The notes beneath the pieces were generated by a model, which was not told the DNA's origin, searched no databases, and worked only from the letters and a program-made list of their open reading frames with translations. Source: an uncultured Eubacterium sp. (GTDB lineage Bacteria > Bacillota > Clostridia > Lachnospirales > Lachnospiraceae). Taken from it: DNA of 64,000 bases. The DNA is taken from positions 62,001 through 126,000 of the forward strand of contig CAPAOV010000003.1 in NCBI GenBank assembly GCA_948579355.1. The letters run 5' to 3'. Each line of letters starts with the position of its first letter. Position 1 is the stretch's first letter. This document shows positions 22,410 through 30,285 of this stretch, in pieces. The translations under genes were made by a program, and so were the position numbers.

Positions 22410-22889
22410 ATGGAAAAAGTACGTGAAAAGAAAGTTTCTGAATCAATTATTGAACATGTTATACAAATACGGCCGGAACACTTGAACGGAGGCGGTCGTC
22501 TGTTTGGCGGGCGACTGATGGAATGGATTGATGAAATCGCCGGACTCGTGGCAATCCGGCACTCGCAGTCTAATGTTATTACCGCCTCGGTCGATAATCT
22601 CAAATTTATCCGCGGCGCCTTTCAAAACGACCTCATTGTACTTATCGGCAAATTAACCTATGTCGGCCGTACTTCGATGGAAATTCGGGTTGACACCTAT
22701 GTGGAGAGTCTTGACGGCATACGGCGGCCTATCAATCGGGCCTATCTGATACTGGTAGCCGTGGATAAAAATGGAACGCCGCAGGAAGTACCGCGGTTAC
22801 AAATTGAAACGGAAAGCGAACGGGCAGAATGGGAAGCCGGTAAGCGGAGAAAGGAAATGCGGGCACAGCGGGCAAAAGAGGGGTTTTAA
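22410..22889 (+). CDS. acyl-CoA thioesterase (hotdog fold)
   Basis: 159 aa. The hotdog core is HLNGGGRLFGGRLMEWIDEIAGLVA, the substrate-binding/catalytic helix of YciA/BACH-type thioesterases, followed by TASVDNLKFIRGAFQNDL and IEIRVDTYVES-like strands. It hydrolyses acyl-CoAs in the cytosol. The extended charged C-terminus (AEWEAGKRRKEMRAQRAKEG) is probably helical. Monocistronic, with its own promoter and a following hairpin. Confidence 0.9.
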   Translation: MEKVREKKVSESIIEHVIQIRPEHLNGGGRLFGGRLMEWIDEIAGLVAIRHSQSNVITASVDNLKFIRGAFQNDLIVLIGKLTYVGRTSMEIRVDTYVESLDGIRRPINRAYLILVAVDKNGTPQEVPRLQIETESERAEWEAGKRRKEMRAQRAKEGF

Positions 22890-22952
22890 CAGATTGAAAA
22901 GGTACTGCTCTAATCAAATACCAAATCAAAATCAATAGTATCATTAGTAAAT

Positions 22953-22998
22953 AATAAAGAAGAGTTTGACAAATTGGAACAGCAACCTCTTCTTTATT
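22953..22998 (+). terminator. probable terminator hairpin after the thioesterase
   Basis: AATAAAGAAGAG and CTCTTCTTTATT are exact 12-bp complements around a 22-nt loop, about 60 nt after the stop codon. No strong T-tract follows, though the right arm itself is T-rich. Confidence 0.6.
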
Positions 22999-23186
22999 GA
23001 AAACATTATTTTTTCAATCCACAGGTTTAACCCTGACAAACCAATCATATCATATCATTAAAAATAGTTCAATAAAGTTTAGTTAGGTAAAACCTTTGAA
23101 TAATATAAAGTATACACCTCTAAATATTACGCATAATTCCCTCCATGTCCAACATTTGGGTGTAATTCCTAATAAGTCGGGCCTGT

Positions 23187-23282
23187 TTATTTTTTCTTGT
23201 TATTCCTATCTATATAAGCAAACAGTGCAACAAGAAATGTTCCGAAAAGAATTAATAATGTCAAAACTTCGTATGTACTCAT
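23187..23282 (-). CDS. holin-like small toxin (type I toxin family), 31 aa
   Basis: ATG at 23282 with GGAGG 8 nt upstream. The peptide starts MSTYEVLTLLILFGTFLVAL, has a single membrane helix, and ends in YIDRNNKKK. This is the hallmark of the Firmicutes holin-like toxin family (MSTYEALxLMIxFG...IDKKKK), short membrane peptides normally silenced by an antisense RNA. An antisense RNA would be expected to overlap this gene or its 3' end; I cannot identify its promoter with confidence. Confidence 0.85.
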   Translation of the reverse strand: MSTYEVLTLLILFGTFLVALFAYIDRNNKKK

Positions 23283-23505
23283 AAACACCACCTCCATTCT
23301 TTGTTAAATTAGGCCAATGCCACCTTGTAGCACAATTCTTCTTAATGGAAATATAACATAATTTCCCAATGTTTATTAAAAACTTTATTGAAAGTAAACT
23401 TTTTTCTTAAACAAATATCCTCTTGAGTTCAATCCGATTACATCTGAATACAATAAGACAAAGTACTTACCAGAACCCAAAAGGACTTTCTACAGAAAAA
23501 TCTTA
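23283..23505. other. leader/intergenic region upstream of the small toxin
   Basis: Gene-free and AT-rich. It contains the toxin ribosome-binding site (23291-23295) and presumably its promoter. No second open frame or clear repeat was seen. Confidence 0.5.
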
Positions 23506-23551
23506 AAATCGTTGGCACATTACCATTAGCCGGCAAATATGCCAACGATTT
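23506..23551 (-). terminator. terminator of the surface-protein gene
   Basis: Arms AAATCGTTGGCA and TGCCAACGATTT are exact 12-bp complements around a 22-nt loop. On the minus strand they are followed by TTTTAAGATTTTT. It lies about 110 nt beyond the stop of the surface-protein gene. Confidence 0.75.
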
Positions 23552-23661
23552 CTTAATGTCTTGTCTGTAATTTGCATGACAGAAGTCTTGTCTTAAAAGA
23601 AAGGTTATCCGTTAATTATATGTAACATTTTCTCTTCACATGACCATAGCCATTACAAATC

Positions 23662-24586
23662 CTACTCCTCACAAATTTCTTCCCATTCCACGCACGTTTT
23701 CTTACCGATACTATGATAATATACAAGCAATACAACGATTACGGCAATGGCAGGGTATTTTCTGATTTTACTTCCCCGCTTTGCCCATGCCACAATCCGG
23801 CTGACAAGCCTTTTCTTTGTCTCTTCCGTCATACCCCTCTTACGGTCTGAAAAATACAGGAGCAGCCAAGTGAAGCCTGCAATCATGGAAAGCGTGGCAT
23901 AAAATTCTATCGGTGCACTATCTCCGGTCTCCGGCCCGCTGCCATTTGAGGAACCTGACCCTGAGCGGCCTCTGGAACTGCTATCAGCGCTGTCATCACT
24001 GCTGTCACTATCGTCGTCATCATCGGTATCATCGCTGCTGTCATCCTCGTTATCGTTGATATCATTCTTATTATCGTCAGGATTGTCTTTATTATCATTG
24101 ACGCCATTTTGATTATTATTGGTGTTATCCTGATTATCATTCTTATTGTTGACGTCCTGATTATCTTTGTTGTCGTTTCCGTTATTGTCACCGCTGCCAC
24201 CGTTTGACACATCTTTGTAGACGATTGCATAGGTGGCGAAGCGGTCTGTCTCTATCGTAATAGTATCAGCGTTGTCGTCCACATCATTCAGAAGTTCCGC
24301 CTTGCCATCATGTATCCGCAGAACGGCAAATGTCCTCGTCTTTTTGCTGTCCGTGTTTTTCAGGCTGTCCGGCACGGCAAGCGCGAGCGCAATTTTTTCT
24401 TTTGTTTCGGATATGGCGCTGCGGTTCTCCCCGATAACCTTAAAGAGGCTGATATCAAGGTACTGCGAGATGGCAAATCCCTTTGCCGCACCGTCGCCGC
24501 TCAATGCCGCCTCTGCGAGAGCTTTGTCGCCGCTGCTGGCAGTGTCCGACACATCTTTCACATCAAGAACTATTTTAATATCCGTT
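23662..24586 (-). pseudogene. 3' part of the frameshifted surface protein: Asn/Asp-rich linker and wall-anchor region
   Basis: Continues the surface protein after a frameshift: the frame reads GTDIKIVLDVKDVSDTASSG from the slip site near 24587. It contains a beta-rich segment, then a long repetitive Asn/Asp linker (NDNKDNQD-type units, changing to Ser/Asp) and GPETGDSAPIEFYATLSMIAGFTWLLLYF. This resembles a PxTG-type sorting motif plus membrane helix, followed by a second hydrophobic stretch (YPAIAVIVVLLVYYHSI). It has no ribosome-binding site of its own; a GTG at 24561 is the first possible start. It is expressed only if the frame is restored. Confidence 0.75.
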
Positions 24587-27500
24587 CCCTTTCGACAACT
24601 GCTCCTTTTCTTCCGGTGTCAGAACAATGTCCGACATCTTTTCCGCAGGCGTGGCAATCTTCGTGTCAGGCGCTTTGTCATCTTTCTGCACGCCCTGTTC
24701 AATTTTCCCGATATCCGGCTTGTCACCGCCTCCGGTGGCCGGAATAGTCTCCTTTTCTTCGAACTCACACGTTTGGCAGGCTCTGTGCTTCTCTCCCGCC
24801 TCGCTTTCCGTCGCCTCTTTATCTGTTATCCATGTGCCAAAATCATGGGCTGACTCGTCCGACTTCTCCCCACAGGCACATTCATGCCAGTGCGCTGTTT
24901 CGTTATGTTCCCACTTCTCTCCAAAATCGTGCGTATGCATAGTTACTGTTACCGTAGTAATATTTCCCGCTTTATCCGTGGCAACAATGGTCTGCTCTCC
25001 GGAGTTCGCTTTTAGTATAAATGCACTGTCGCGTAGCACAACTTCCGTACCATTTACCGTTACGCTTTTCAGGTTTGCTTCGTGTACATATACAACCTTT
25101 GATGAAGTGTAGGTCGCCCCATCCGTCACACCGATGATTACCGGCGCCGTTCCATCAAACACCAATCCGTCCGAAGAAAGATATGTCACATTGCCCGCCT
25201 TGTCAGTTATCTTTGCATAAATCACACATCTTCTGTCCGGATTTATGGAAAACGAATCTCCTTCTGTCCAGTCATCCCCACCGAGCGCCTTTACATCCGC
25301 TTCCGTCAGGTTATAGCCGGAAATATGGTAATAAATCTTATCTACGCCGGAGCCTCTATCCTCCGCCTCAATCGTCACCTGTTTCGTTTCCCTGAAAAAC
25401 AGTCCGAACGTAATTGTGTTCAGGAAATCTGTCCACGAGTTATCATCAATTCTAATCGTTCCCGCAGGCGGCGTGGTATCGCCTAATACCTCGCCATAAC
25501 TTCCGCCGCACACAGAACAAACCGCTTTTTCCGTATATGTAGGCGTACCTCCGGAGCAGTCTCCGTCTTCCGTATGGGCGCCGTCATTTGCACAAGTGCG
25601 GGTATGGGTTCCGTCTCCGTTGGATTTCCATGCGCCGTAATCATGACCCGTCGCATCATCCCCCTCGGGTATCTCTGTAATCTCATTGTTTCCCATAGAA
25701 TCTGAGAACATTTGATTACAGCCATCCTCGCCCTCACACTTCCAGTAGGCACCTGTACCCGCCTCTGTACATGTGGCGGGAACGGCTTTATGTTCTTTCA
25801 GCGTGTGGGTGTGTTTCCTGATAAGCTGCACTTCATTGTCAGGGCCGTTCACAACGTCAAAATCAGGGTCATCGCTTGTAAAATAACGGCTGTAATCTTT
25901 ATTGTTAGCATCTGTAATACTGATTAGACTTTCTTCAGAATATAATCTTATGCTAATCTTTGCCGCACCGGAAAGTGGATTCGCACTGTCAATCAATATC
26001 TTTTTATTTGGAGTGTTAATAAGCAGATTCGCCGGTTCTTCCGACATATTCGTGTTTTCCGCTATAACTGCGCTTCCTCCTACAATTAAATCTTTCTTTC
26101 TACTGGTCCCTACGGCTCCTCCGTTCACTGTTATACTTAAATTTCCACTAATCTCGCCGCCGTACATACTAAAAACATTTTCATTATATACACCACTGTA
26201 ACTCCCTCTGTTTCCTGTAATTTTCCCGCCGTACATAGTAAATATGCCTTGATTCTGTATAGCACCATTTGTTCCGCCGGTAATCTTCCCATTTCCCTTA
26301 CAGTCGTGCAGGTTCAACGTCCAACCATTTACAACATGAATTACTTCACGAACTATATTCTCAGACGTCACCAGCCTGATAGTCTTTCCGTTCAGACAGA
26401 GATGTATCTCACCGTCACCATAGAATGGCTCCCAGCTTTCAGAGAGCGTCACATCCTCCGTCAGATAATAATTTCCCTCTGTCGTCGGCAGGCTGTCCGT
26501 CTTCTTCCATGCGGTACAAGTTACATCGTCGTGGGTATTTGTGTCATCCGTAATATATTTCTCCATCCCATCGAAACTATTCTGATAGTCGTGTACCGTA
26601 CCCGCCGGAACATGGATGCCCTTTTTATTTCCCGTCACAAATTTACAATTTTCAAATACCGAAGCAATGTCATAAAACTGAAGCTTCAATGGATTGCCAA
26701 CAATAAACTTCACACTCGACAGATTTGCACAGTTTGCAAATGCCCCATTTTCTATGAGGTTTACATTTTCTGGTATTTCAATACTCTGCAAACTACTACA
26801 CCTTACAAACGCATAGCTGCCTATACATTGCAGGTTTTCTGGCAACTTGATACTACCCAGAGAAGAACAGCCCTCAAAGGCACTTCCGTCTATAAATATC
26901 ACGCTCCCTGATATATCAATTTCTTCCAGATTTACGCAGTCTTCAAAGGCGCTTCCGCTTATAGATGTCACACCATCTTGTATCTCTGCACTTTTTACGT
27001 CTTTATGTATATTCTTTCCATTAATATTCCAGTCTTTCATCCCCTCATGCGTTCTAATCGTCAGTTTACCGTCAGCGTCCAGCTCCCAGCCCTTACCGGA
27101 GACACGCTTCCAGCTGGCGTAAAGAACTGTCTTATCTTCAATACTAGAAGCAAAATCAAATTCTTCCCCGTCGGCAGTCAACCACTTGTCAAACACGACC
27201 CCATCTTCCTTTGATACCGGCTCTGACGGCTGCTTCGGAGAAGTAAATCTGGCAACAATCTGGTCAGGTATACCTAAATCCGCTCCATCACTATCCTTAA
27301 ATGAAACGCTATAAAGGTTCACCTCCATTTGATATCTCCCTACAAATTTGCTTATTTGAAAACTATTACCCGTGGCAACCCCGTTCACATATAAGAAATA
27401 CTTCGTTTCCATCGGAAGAGATACCTTGTAAACATCTCCCCCCGCACCGATACATTGAGTAGAAACTCCTTCTTCATCCTGCACGGTAACGCTCTGTCCG

Positions 27501-27700
27501 CTCCATGCACTACCGTTAAAATACAAATTACAGACAAATTCACCTGTCTCTTTTGCAGCAGTTTTTACATTAAGCTCACGGACACCTTCCTGTGCCAGCG
27601 CAGTCATTGGGGCCGCACTCTGCACCATACCCACGACCAGTACTGCCGAGAGCAGTGCAGCCATCATCTTCCAAATAAGAGTTCCCCTCCGTATTTTCAT
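24575..27700 (-). CDS. large BspA-like surface protein, N-terminal 1041 aa before a frameshift
   Basis: Signal peptide (LIWKMMAALLSAVLVVGMVQS). Domains in order: an early beta region with a Listeria-Bacteroides-type repeat (LGIPDQIVARFTSPKQPSEP and KWLTADGEEFDFASSIEDKTVLYASW); BspA-type leucine-rich repeats (SAFEDCVNLEEIDIS, SAFEGCSSLGSIKLP, YAFVRCSSLQSIEIP, GAFANCANLSSVKF); a parallel beta-helix-like region (CKGNGKITGGTNGAIQNQGI); His/Cys-containing modules (CTEAGTGAYWKC); and Ig-like segments. The frame ends KEQLSKGNGY; removing one G from GGG at 24587-24589 joins it to the next frame. GGGGG precedes the ATG at 27700. Probably an adhesin-type wall protein. Confidence 0.85.
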   Translation of the reverse strand: MKIRRGTLIWKMMAALLSAVLVVGMVQSAAPMTALAQEGVRELNVKTAAKETGEFVCNLYFNGSAWSGQSVTVQDEEGVSTQCIGAGGDVYKVSLPMETKYFLYVNGVATGNSFQISKFVGRYQMEVNLYSVSFKDSDGADLGIPDQIVARFTSPKQPSEPVSKEDGVVFDKWLTADGEEFDFASSIEDKTVLYASWKRVSGKGWELDADGKLTIRTHEGMKDWNINGKNIHKDVKSAEIQDGVTSISGSAFEDCVNLEEIDISGSVIFIDGSAFEGCSSLGSIKLPENLQCIGSYAFVRCSSLQSIEIPENVNLIENGAFANCANLSSVKFIVGNPLKLQFYDIASVFENCKFVTGNKKGIHVPAGTVHDYQNSFDGMEKYITDDTNTHDDVTCTAWKKTDSLPTTEGNYYLTEDVTLSESWEPFYGDGEIHLCLNGKTIRLVTSENIVREVIHVVNGWTLNLHDCKGNGKITGGTNGAIQNQGIFTMYGGKITGNRGSYSGVYNENVFSMYGGEISGNLSITVNGGAVGTSRKKDLIVGGSAVIAENTNMSEEPANLLINTPNKKILIDSANPLSGAAKISIRLYSEESLISITDANNKDYSRYFTSDDPDFDVVNGPDNEVQLIRKHTHTLKEHKAVPATCTEAGTGAYWKCEGEDGCNQMFSDSMGNNEITEIPEGDDATGHDYGAWKSNGDGTHTRTCANDGAHTEDGDCSGGTPTYTEKAVCSVCGGSYGEVLGDTTPPAGTIRIDDNSWTDFLNTITFGLFFRETKQVTIEAEDRGSGVDKIYYHISGYNLTEADVKALGGDDWTEGDSFSINPDRRCVIYAKITDKAGNVTYLSSDGLVFDGTAPVIIGVTDGATYTSSKVVYVHEANLKSVTVNGTEVVLRDSAFILKANSGEQTIVATDKAGNITTVTVTMHTHDFGEKWEHNETAHWHECACGEKSDESAHDFGTWITDKEATESEAGEKHRACQTCEFEEKETIPATGGGDKPDIGKIEQGVQKDDKAPDTKIATPAEKMSDIVLTPEEKEQLSKGNGY

Positions 27701-27827
27701 AATAACCAATCCCCCTTGTCTTTTTCCTACAGCTTCTTAATTTTAATCCACCGATAGCACGCCTATGAAAAAATGCATAATTTAGAATATATAATATAGT
27801 ATAACAGACTTCCCTTTGTCTTTTTGT

Positions 27828-27860
27828 GTTAATTTTGCTTCAAAACACGTTAATTTTGCT
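27828..27860 (-). promoter_or_regulatory. two 12-bp direct repeats with 21-bp period upstream of the surface-protein promoter
   Basis: GTTAATTTTGCT occurs at 27828-27839 and 27849-27860, so the copies are 21 bp apart on the same DNA face. They lie immediately upstream of the expected -35 position. This arrangement (two short direct repeats separated by one turn beyond the box) is typical of response regulators of the LytTR/AgrA class; the regulator itself is not in the window. Confidence 0.5.
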
Positions 27861-27986
27861 GATTTTTCTTTTTTTACATCAAAAGGAGGAAAGGTTTTTC
27901 TATTTATAGTTTATAATTTTTTTGCTTCTCTTTCGTCATAGCCACACATCTGCTTTCTTTTTGAAAATCTCCCCTTAGATTTTTAA

Positions 27987-28031
27987 AACAAAAAGCAGCC
28001 AAATTACACTCTCCGGTAAGATGACTGCCTT
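27987..28031 (-). terminator. weak terminator candidate after lysS
   Basis: Minus-strand hairpin with short arms AAGGCAG and CTGCTT and a long loop, followed by TTTTTGTTTT. It lies about 60 nt after the lysS stop. Confidence 0.35.
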
Positions 28032-28088
28032 ATATCCTTTTAGGAATTACTGTTCTTTCCTGCGTGACTTTCGCACTATTTATTGTGT

Positions 28089-29558
28089 CTATTTCTCAAT
28101 ACTTTTCAGCGTCGGGAACAGCAGCACATCACGTATTGCAGGCGAGTTTGTCATCATCATCACCATGCGGTCAATCCCAAAGCCGATGCCTCCGGTTGGC
28201 GGCATTCCAATACTCAGGGCGTTCAAAAAGTCTTCATCACAGTGGTTTGCTTCCTCGTCGCCGGCAGCAAACAGCTTCTCCTGCGCCTCAAAGCGTTCTC
28301 TCTGGTCAATCGGGTCGTTGAGCTCGGAATAGGCATTTGCCATCTCCCAGCCGTTCATAAAGAACTCAAAGCGCTCCACATATTCCGGATTATCCGGCTT
28401 CTTTTTTGTCAACGGAGAAATCTCAATCGGGTGGTCCATCACAAATGTCGGCTGAAGCAAATGTTCCTCCACATACTCCTCAAAGAACAGATTCAAGATA
28501 TCACCTTTCTCATGGCGCTCCTCAAATTCAATATGATGTTCTTTGGCGAGCGCTTTTGCCTCTTCCGTCGTTGCAACCGCATCAAAATCCACATCGGCGT
28601 ATTTCTTAACGGCGTCCACCATCGTAATGCGCTCAAACGGCTTGGACAAATCCATCGTATGTTCGCCATACTGCAGAACTTCCGAACCGGTTACTTCTTT
28701 TGCCACGTAGCGGTACAAATTTTCCGTCAAGTCCATCATGCCATGATAATCGGTATAGGCCTGATAGAGCTCCATCAGCGTAAACTCCGGATTATGTCTC
28801 GTGTCAAGTCCCTCATTCCGAAATACCCGGCCAATCTCATAGACCTTTTCAAGTCCTCCGACAATCAGTCTCTTTAAGTACAATTCCAAAGAAATGCGCA
28901 GTTTCAAATCTTCATCCAAGGCATTAAAATGTGTCTCAAACGGGCGGGCGGCGGCTCCACCGGCATTCGCCACCAGCATTGGCGTCTCCACTTCCATAAA
29001 GCCCTGTCCGTCTAAATAATTACGGATACTGCGGAGTACTTTGGAGCGTTTCACAAACGTCTCCTTAACTTCCGTATTCATAATCAAATCCACATAACGC
29101 TGACGATAACGCATATCGGTATCTGTCAGACCATGAAATTTCTCAGGAAGAATTTGCAGGCTCTTTGACAGCAGCTTCACGTCGCTCGCATGGATAGAAG
29201 TTTCTCCCGTCTTCGTTTTAAATACCTCGCCGGTAATTGCAAGAATATCCCCGACATCATATTTTTTAAAATCTTTATAAGAATCCTCACCAATGTTGTC
29301 ACGCGCCACATAAGCCTGAATATTTCCCTCTAAGTCCTGAACATTACAAAACGAAGCTTTTCCCATCACACGCTTAAACATCATTCGGCCGGCAACTGTT
29401 ACCGTTTTTCCCTCCATATCTTCAAAGTGATTCTTTATCTCCATCGAATGATGCGTTACTTCACACTTCGTAATGGCAAACGGGTCTCTGCCCTCCGCCT
29501 GAAGATTTGCAAGTTTCTCTCTTCTCACTTTTAACAACTGATTCATATCTTCTGCCAC
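28089..29558 (-). CDS. lysS: lysyl-tRNA synthetase (class II)
   Basis: 489 aa, the standard length. The N-terminal OB-fold anticodon-binding domain includes VTVAGRMMFKRVMGKASFCNV. The catalytic core has motif 2 (YEIGRVFRNEGLDTRHNPEFT) and motif 3 (GGIGFGIDRMVMMMTNSPAI). It charges tRNA-Lys with lysine. The gene lies 25 nt after greA, the common Firmicutes greA-lysS operon, and is probably read from the greA promoter. Confidence 0.98.
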   Translation of the reverse strand: MAEDMNQLLKVRREKLANLQAEGRDPFAITKCEVTHHSMEIKNHFEDMEGKTVTVAGRMMFKRVMGKASFCNVQDLEGNIQAYVARDNIGEDSYKDFKKYDVGDILAITGEVFKTKTGETSIHASDVKLLSKSLQILPEKFHGLTDTDMRYRQRYVDLIMNTEVKETFVKRSKVLRSIRNYLDGQGFMEVETPMLVANAGGAAARPFETHFNALDEDLKLRISLELYLKRLIVGGLEKVYEIGRVFRNEGLDTRHNPEFTLMELYQAYTDYHGMMDLTENLYRYVAKEVTGSEVLQYGEHTMDLSKPFERITMVDAVKKYADVDFDAVATTEEAKALAKEHHIEFEERHEKGDILNLFFEEYVEEHLLQPTFVMDHPIEISPLTKKKPDNPEYVERFEFFMNGWEMANAYSELNDPIDQRERFEAQEKLFAAGDEEANHCDEDFLNALSIGMPPTGGIGFGIDRMVMMMTNSPAIRDVLLFPTLKSIEK

Positions 29559-29583
29559 GATTTTTTACCCTCATTTCTATCAT

Positions 29584-30066
29584 TTAGTTCTTATGAAAAT
29601 CCAAAATTTCGTATTGAATAAAACCAACCGGTGTCTCTACCTCTACGGTATCTCCCTTTTGCGCGCCAATCAGCGCTTTTCCCACCGGAGATTCATTGGA
29701 GATTTTACCTTTCAGGCTGTTTGCTTCCGTGGAACCTACAATCTTGTATTCCATCTCCTCTTCGAATTCCATATCCTTTATTTTCACTGTGCAGCCTACA
29801 TTAATTACACTTGCGTCAACATCGTCGTCATCAACTACTTCTGCATTTTTCAGTATTTTGTCTATTTCCTCAATCCGAAGTTCAATGTCGCGCTGTTCTT
29901 CTTTCGCTGCGTCATACTCCGCATTCTCGGATAAATCGCCCTGCTCCCTTGCTTCCTTAATTTTCTGAGCAACTTCACGACGTCGATTCACTTTCAAATC
30001 ATGCAATTCATCTTCTAACGCTTTTAATCCCTCATACGTTAAAATTTTCTTCTTTGTTTCAGCCAT
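29584..30066 (-). CDS. greA: transcription elongation factor GreA
   Basis: 160 aa. An N-terminal coiled coil (TYEGLKALEDELHDLKVNRRREVAQKIKEAREQGDLSENAEYDAAKEEQ in segments) has the acidic tip DLSENAEYDAAK that enters the RNA polymerase channel. The C-terminal FKBP-like domain contains SNESPVGKALIGAQKGDTVEVETP. It rescues backtracked polymerase by RNA cleavage. GGGAGG lies 7 nt before the ATG at 30066; the frame is open further upstream but without a ribosome-binding site. Confidence 0.97.
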   Translation of the reverse strand: MAETKKKILTYEGLKALEDELHDLKVNRRREVAQKIKEAREQGDLSENAEYDAAKEEQRDIELRIEEIDKILKNAEVVDDDDVDASVINVGCTVKIKDMEFEEEMEYKIVGSTEANSLKGKISNESPVGKALIGAQKGDTVEVETPVGFIQYEILDFHKN

Positions 30067-30137
30067 GGATATACCTCCCGAAATTCTTAATTGTACCGCC
30101 AACCGAACATAAAATCAGGTTGACTACACATCGTTTT

Positions 30138-30166
30138 ATTATAACTTAACTTCCATACATTGTCAA
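30138..30166 (-). promoter_or_regulatory. sigma-A promoter of greA-lysS
   Basis: On the minus strand TTGACA (30166-30161), 17-nt spacer, TATAAT (30143-30138): a full consensus promoter about 70 nt before the greA start. Confidence 0.9.
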
Positions 30167-30202
30167 TTCCGCAGCCATTTGAGTTTCGCCCATTTTTGTA
30201 GC

Positions 30203-30272
30203 AAGGCGGTGGGTATCCTGCCCTATCTTGTCCGGTATACCGCTCCAAACGAAAAATAGATTATTTCTTTCA
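30203..30272. repeat. solo end of the dispersed palindromic repeat
   Basis: About 70 bp (GCGGTGGGTATCCTGCCC... then TATCTTGTCCGGTAT and AACGAAAAATA) closely match the outer left arm of the large palindrome at 37493 and, inverted, its right arm near 37953. No opposite arm is present here. It lies in the gap between greA and the beta-helix gene. Confidence 0.8.
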
Positions 30273-30285
30273 TTTCCAATCCGTA

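Larger units (their letters stand above)
27710..28088. other. promoter region of the surface protein; otherwise gene-free
   Basis: About 380 bp. On the minus strand a TATACT (27803-27798) could be the -10 of the surface-protein gene. Two 12-bp direct repeats lie upstream of it (reported separately). The rest (27870-27985) is AT-rich without open frames. Confidence 0.5.

Noticed and set aside
24233..24853. Long plus-strand open frame opposite the surface protein
   Set aside because: Antisense to strongly biased coding sequence of the surface protein, with no leader and no recognisable domain.
27987..28088. T-box or other riboswitch linked to lysS
   Set aside because: The stretch lies downstream of lysS, and the greA-lysS leader (30067-30137) is too short and lacks T-box landmarks.
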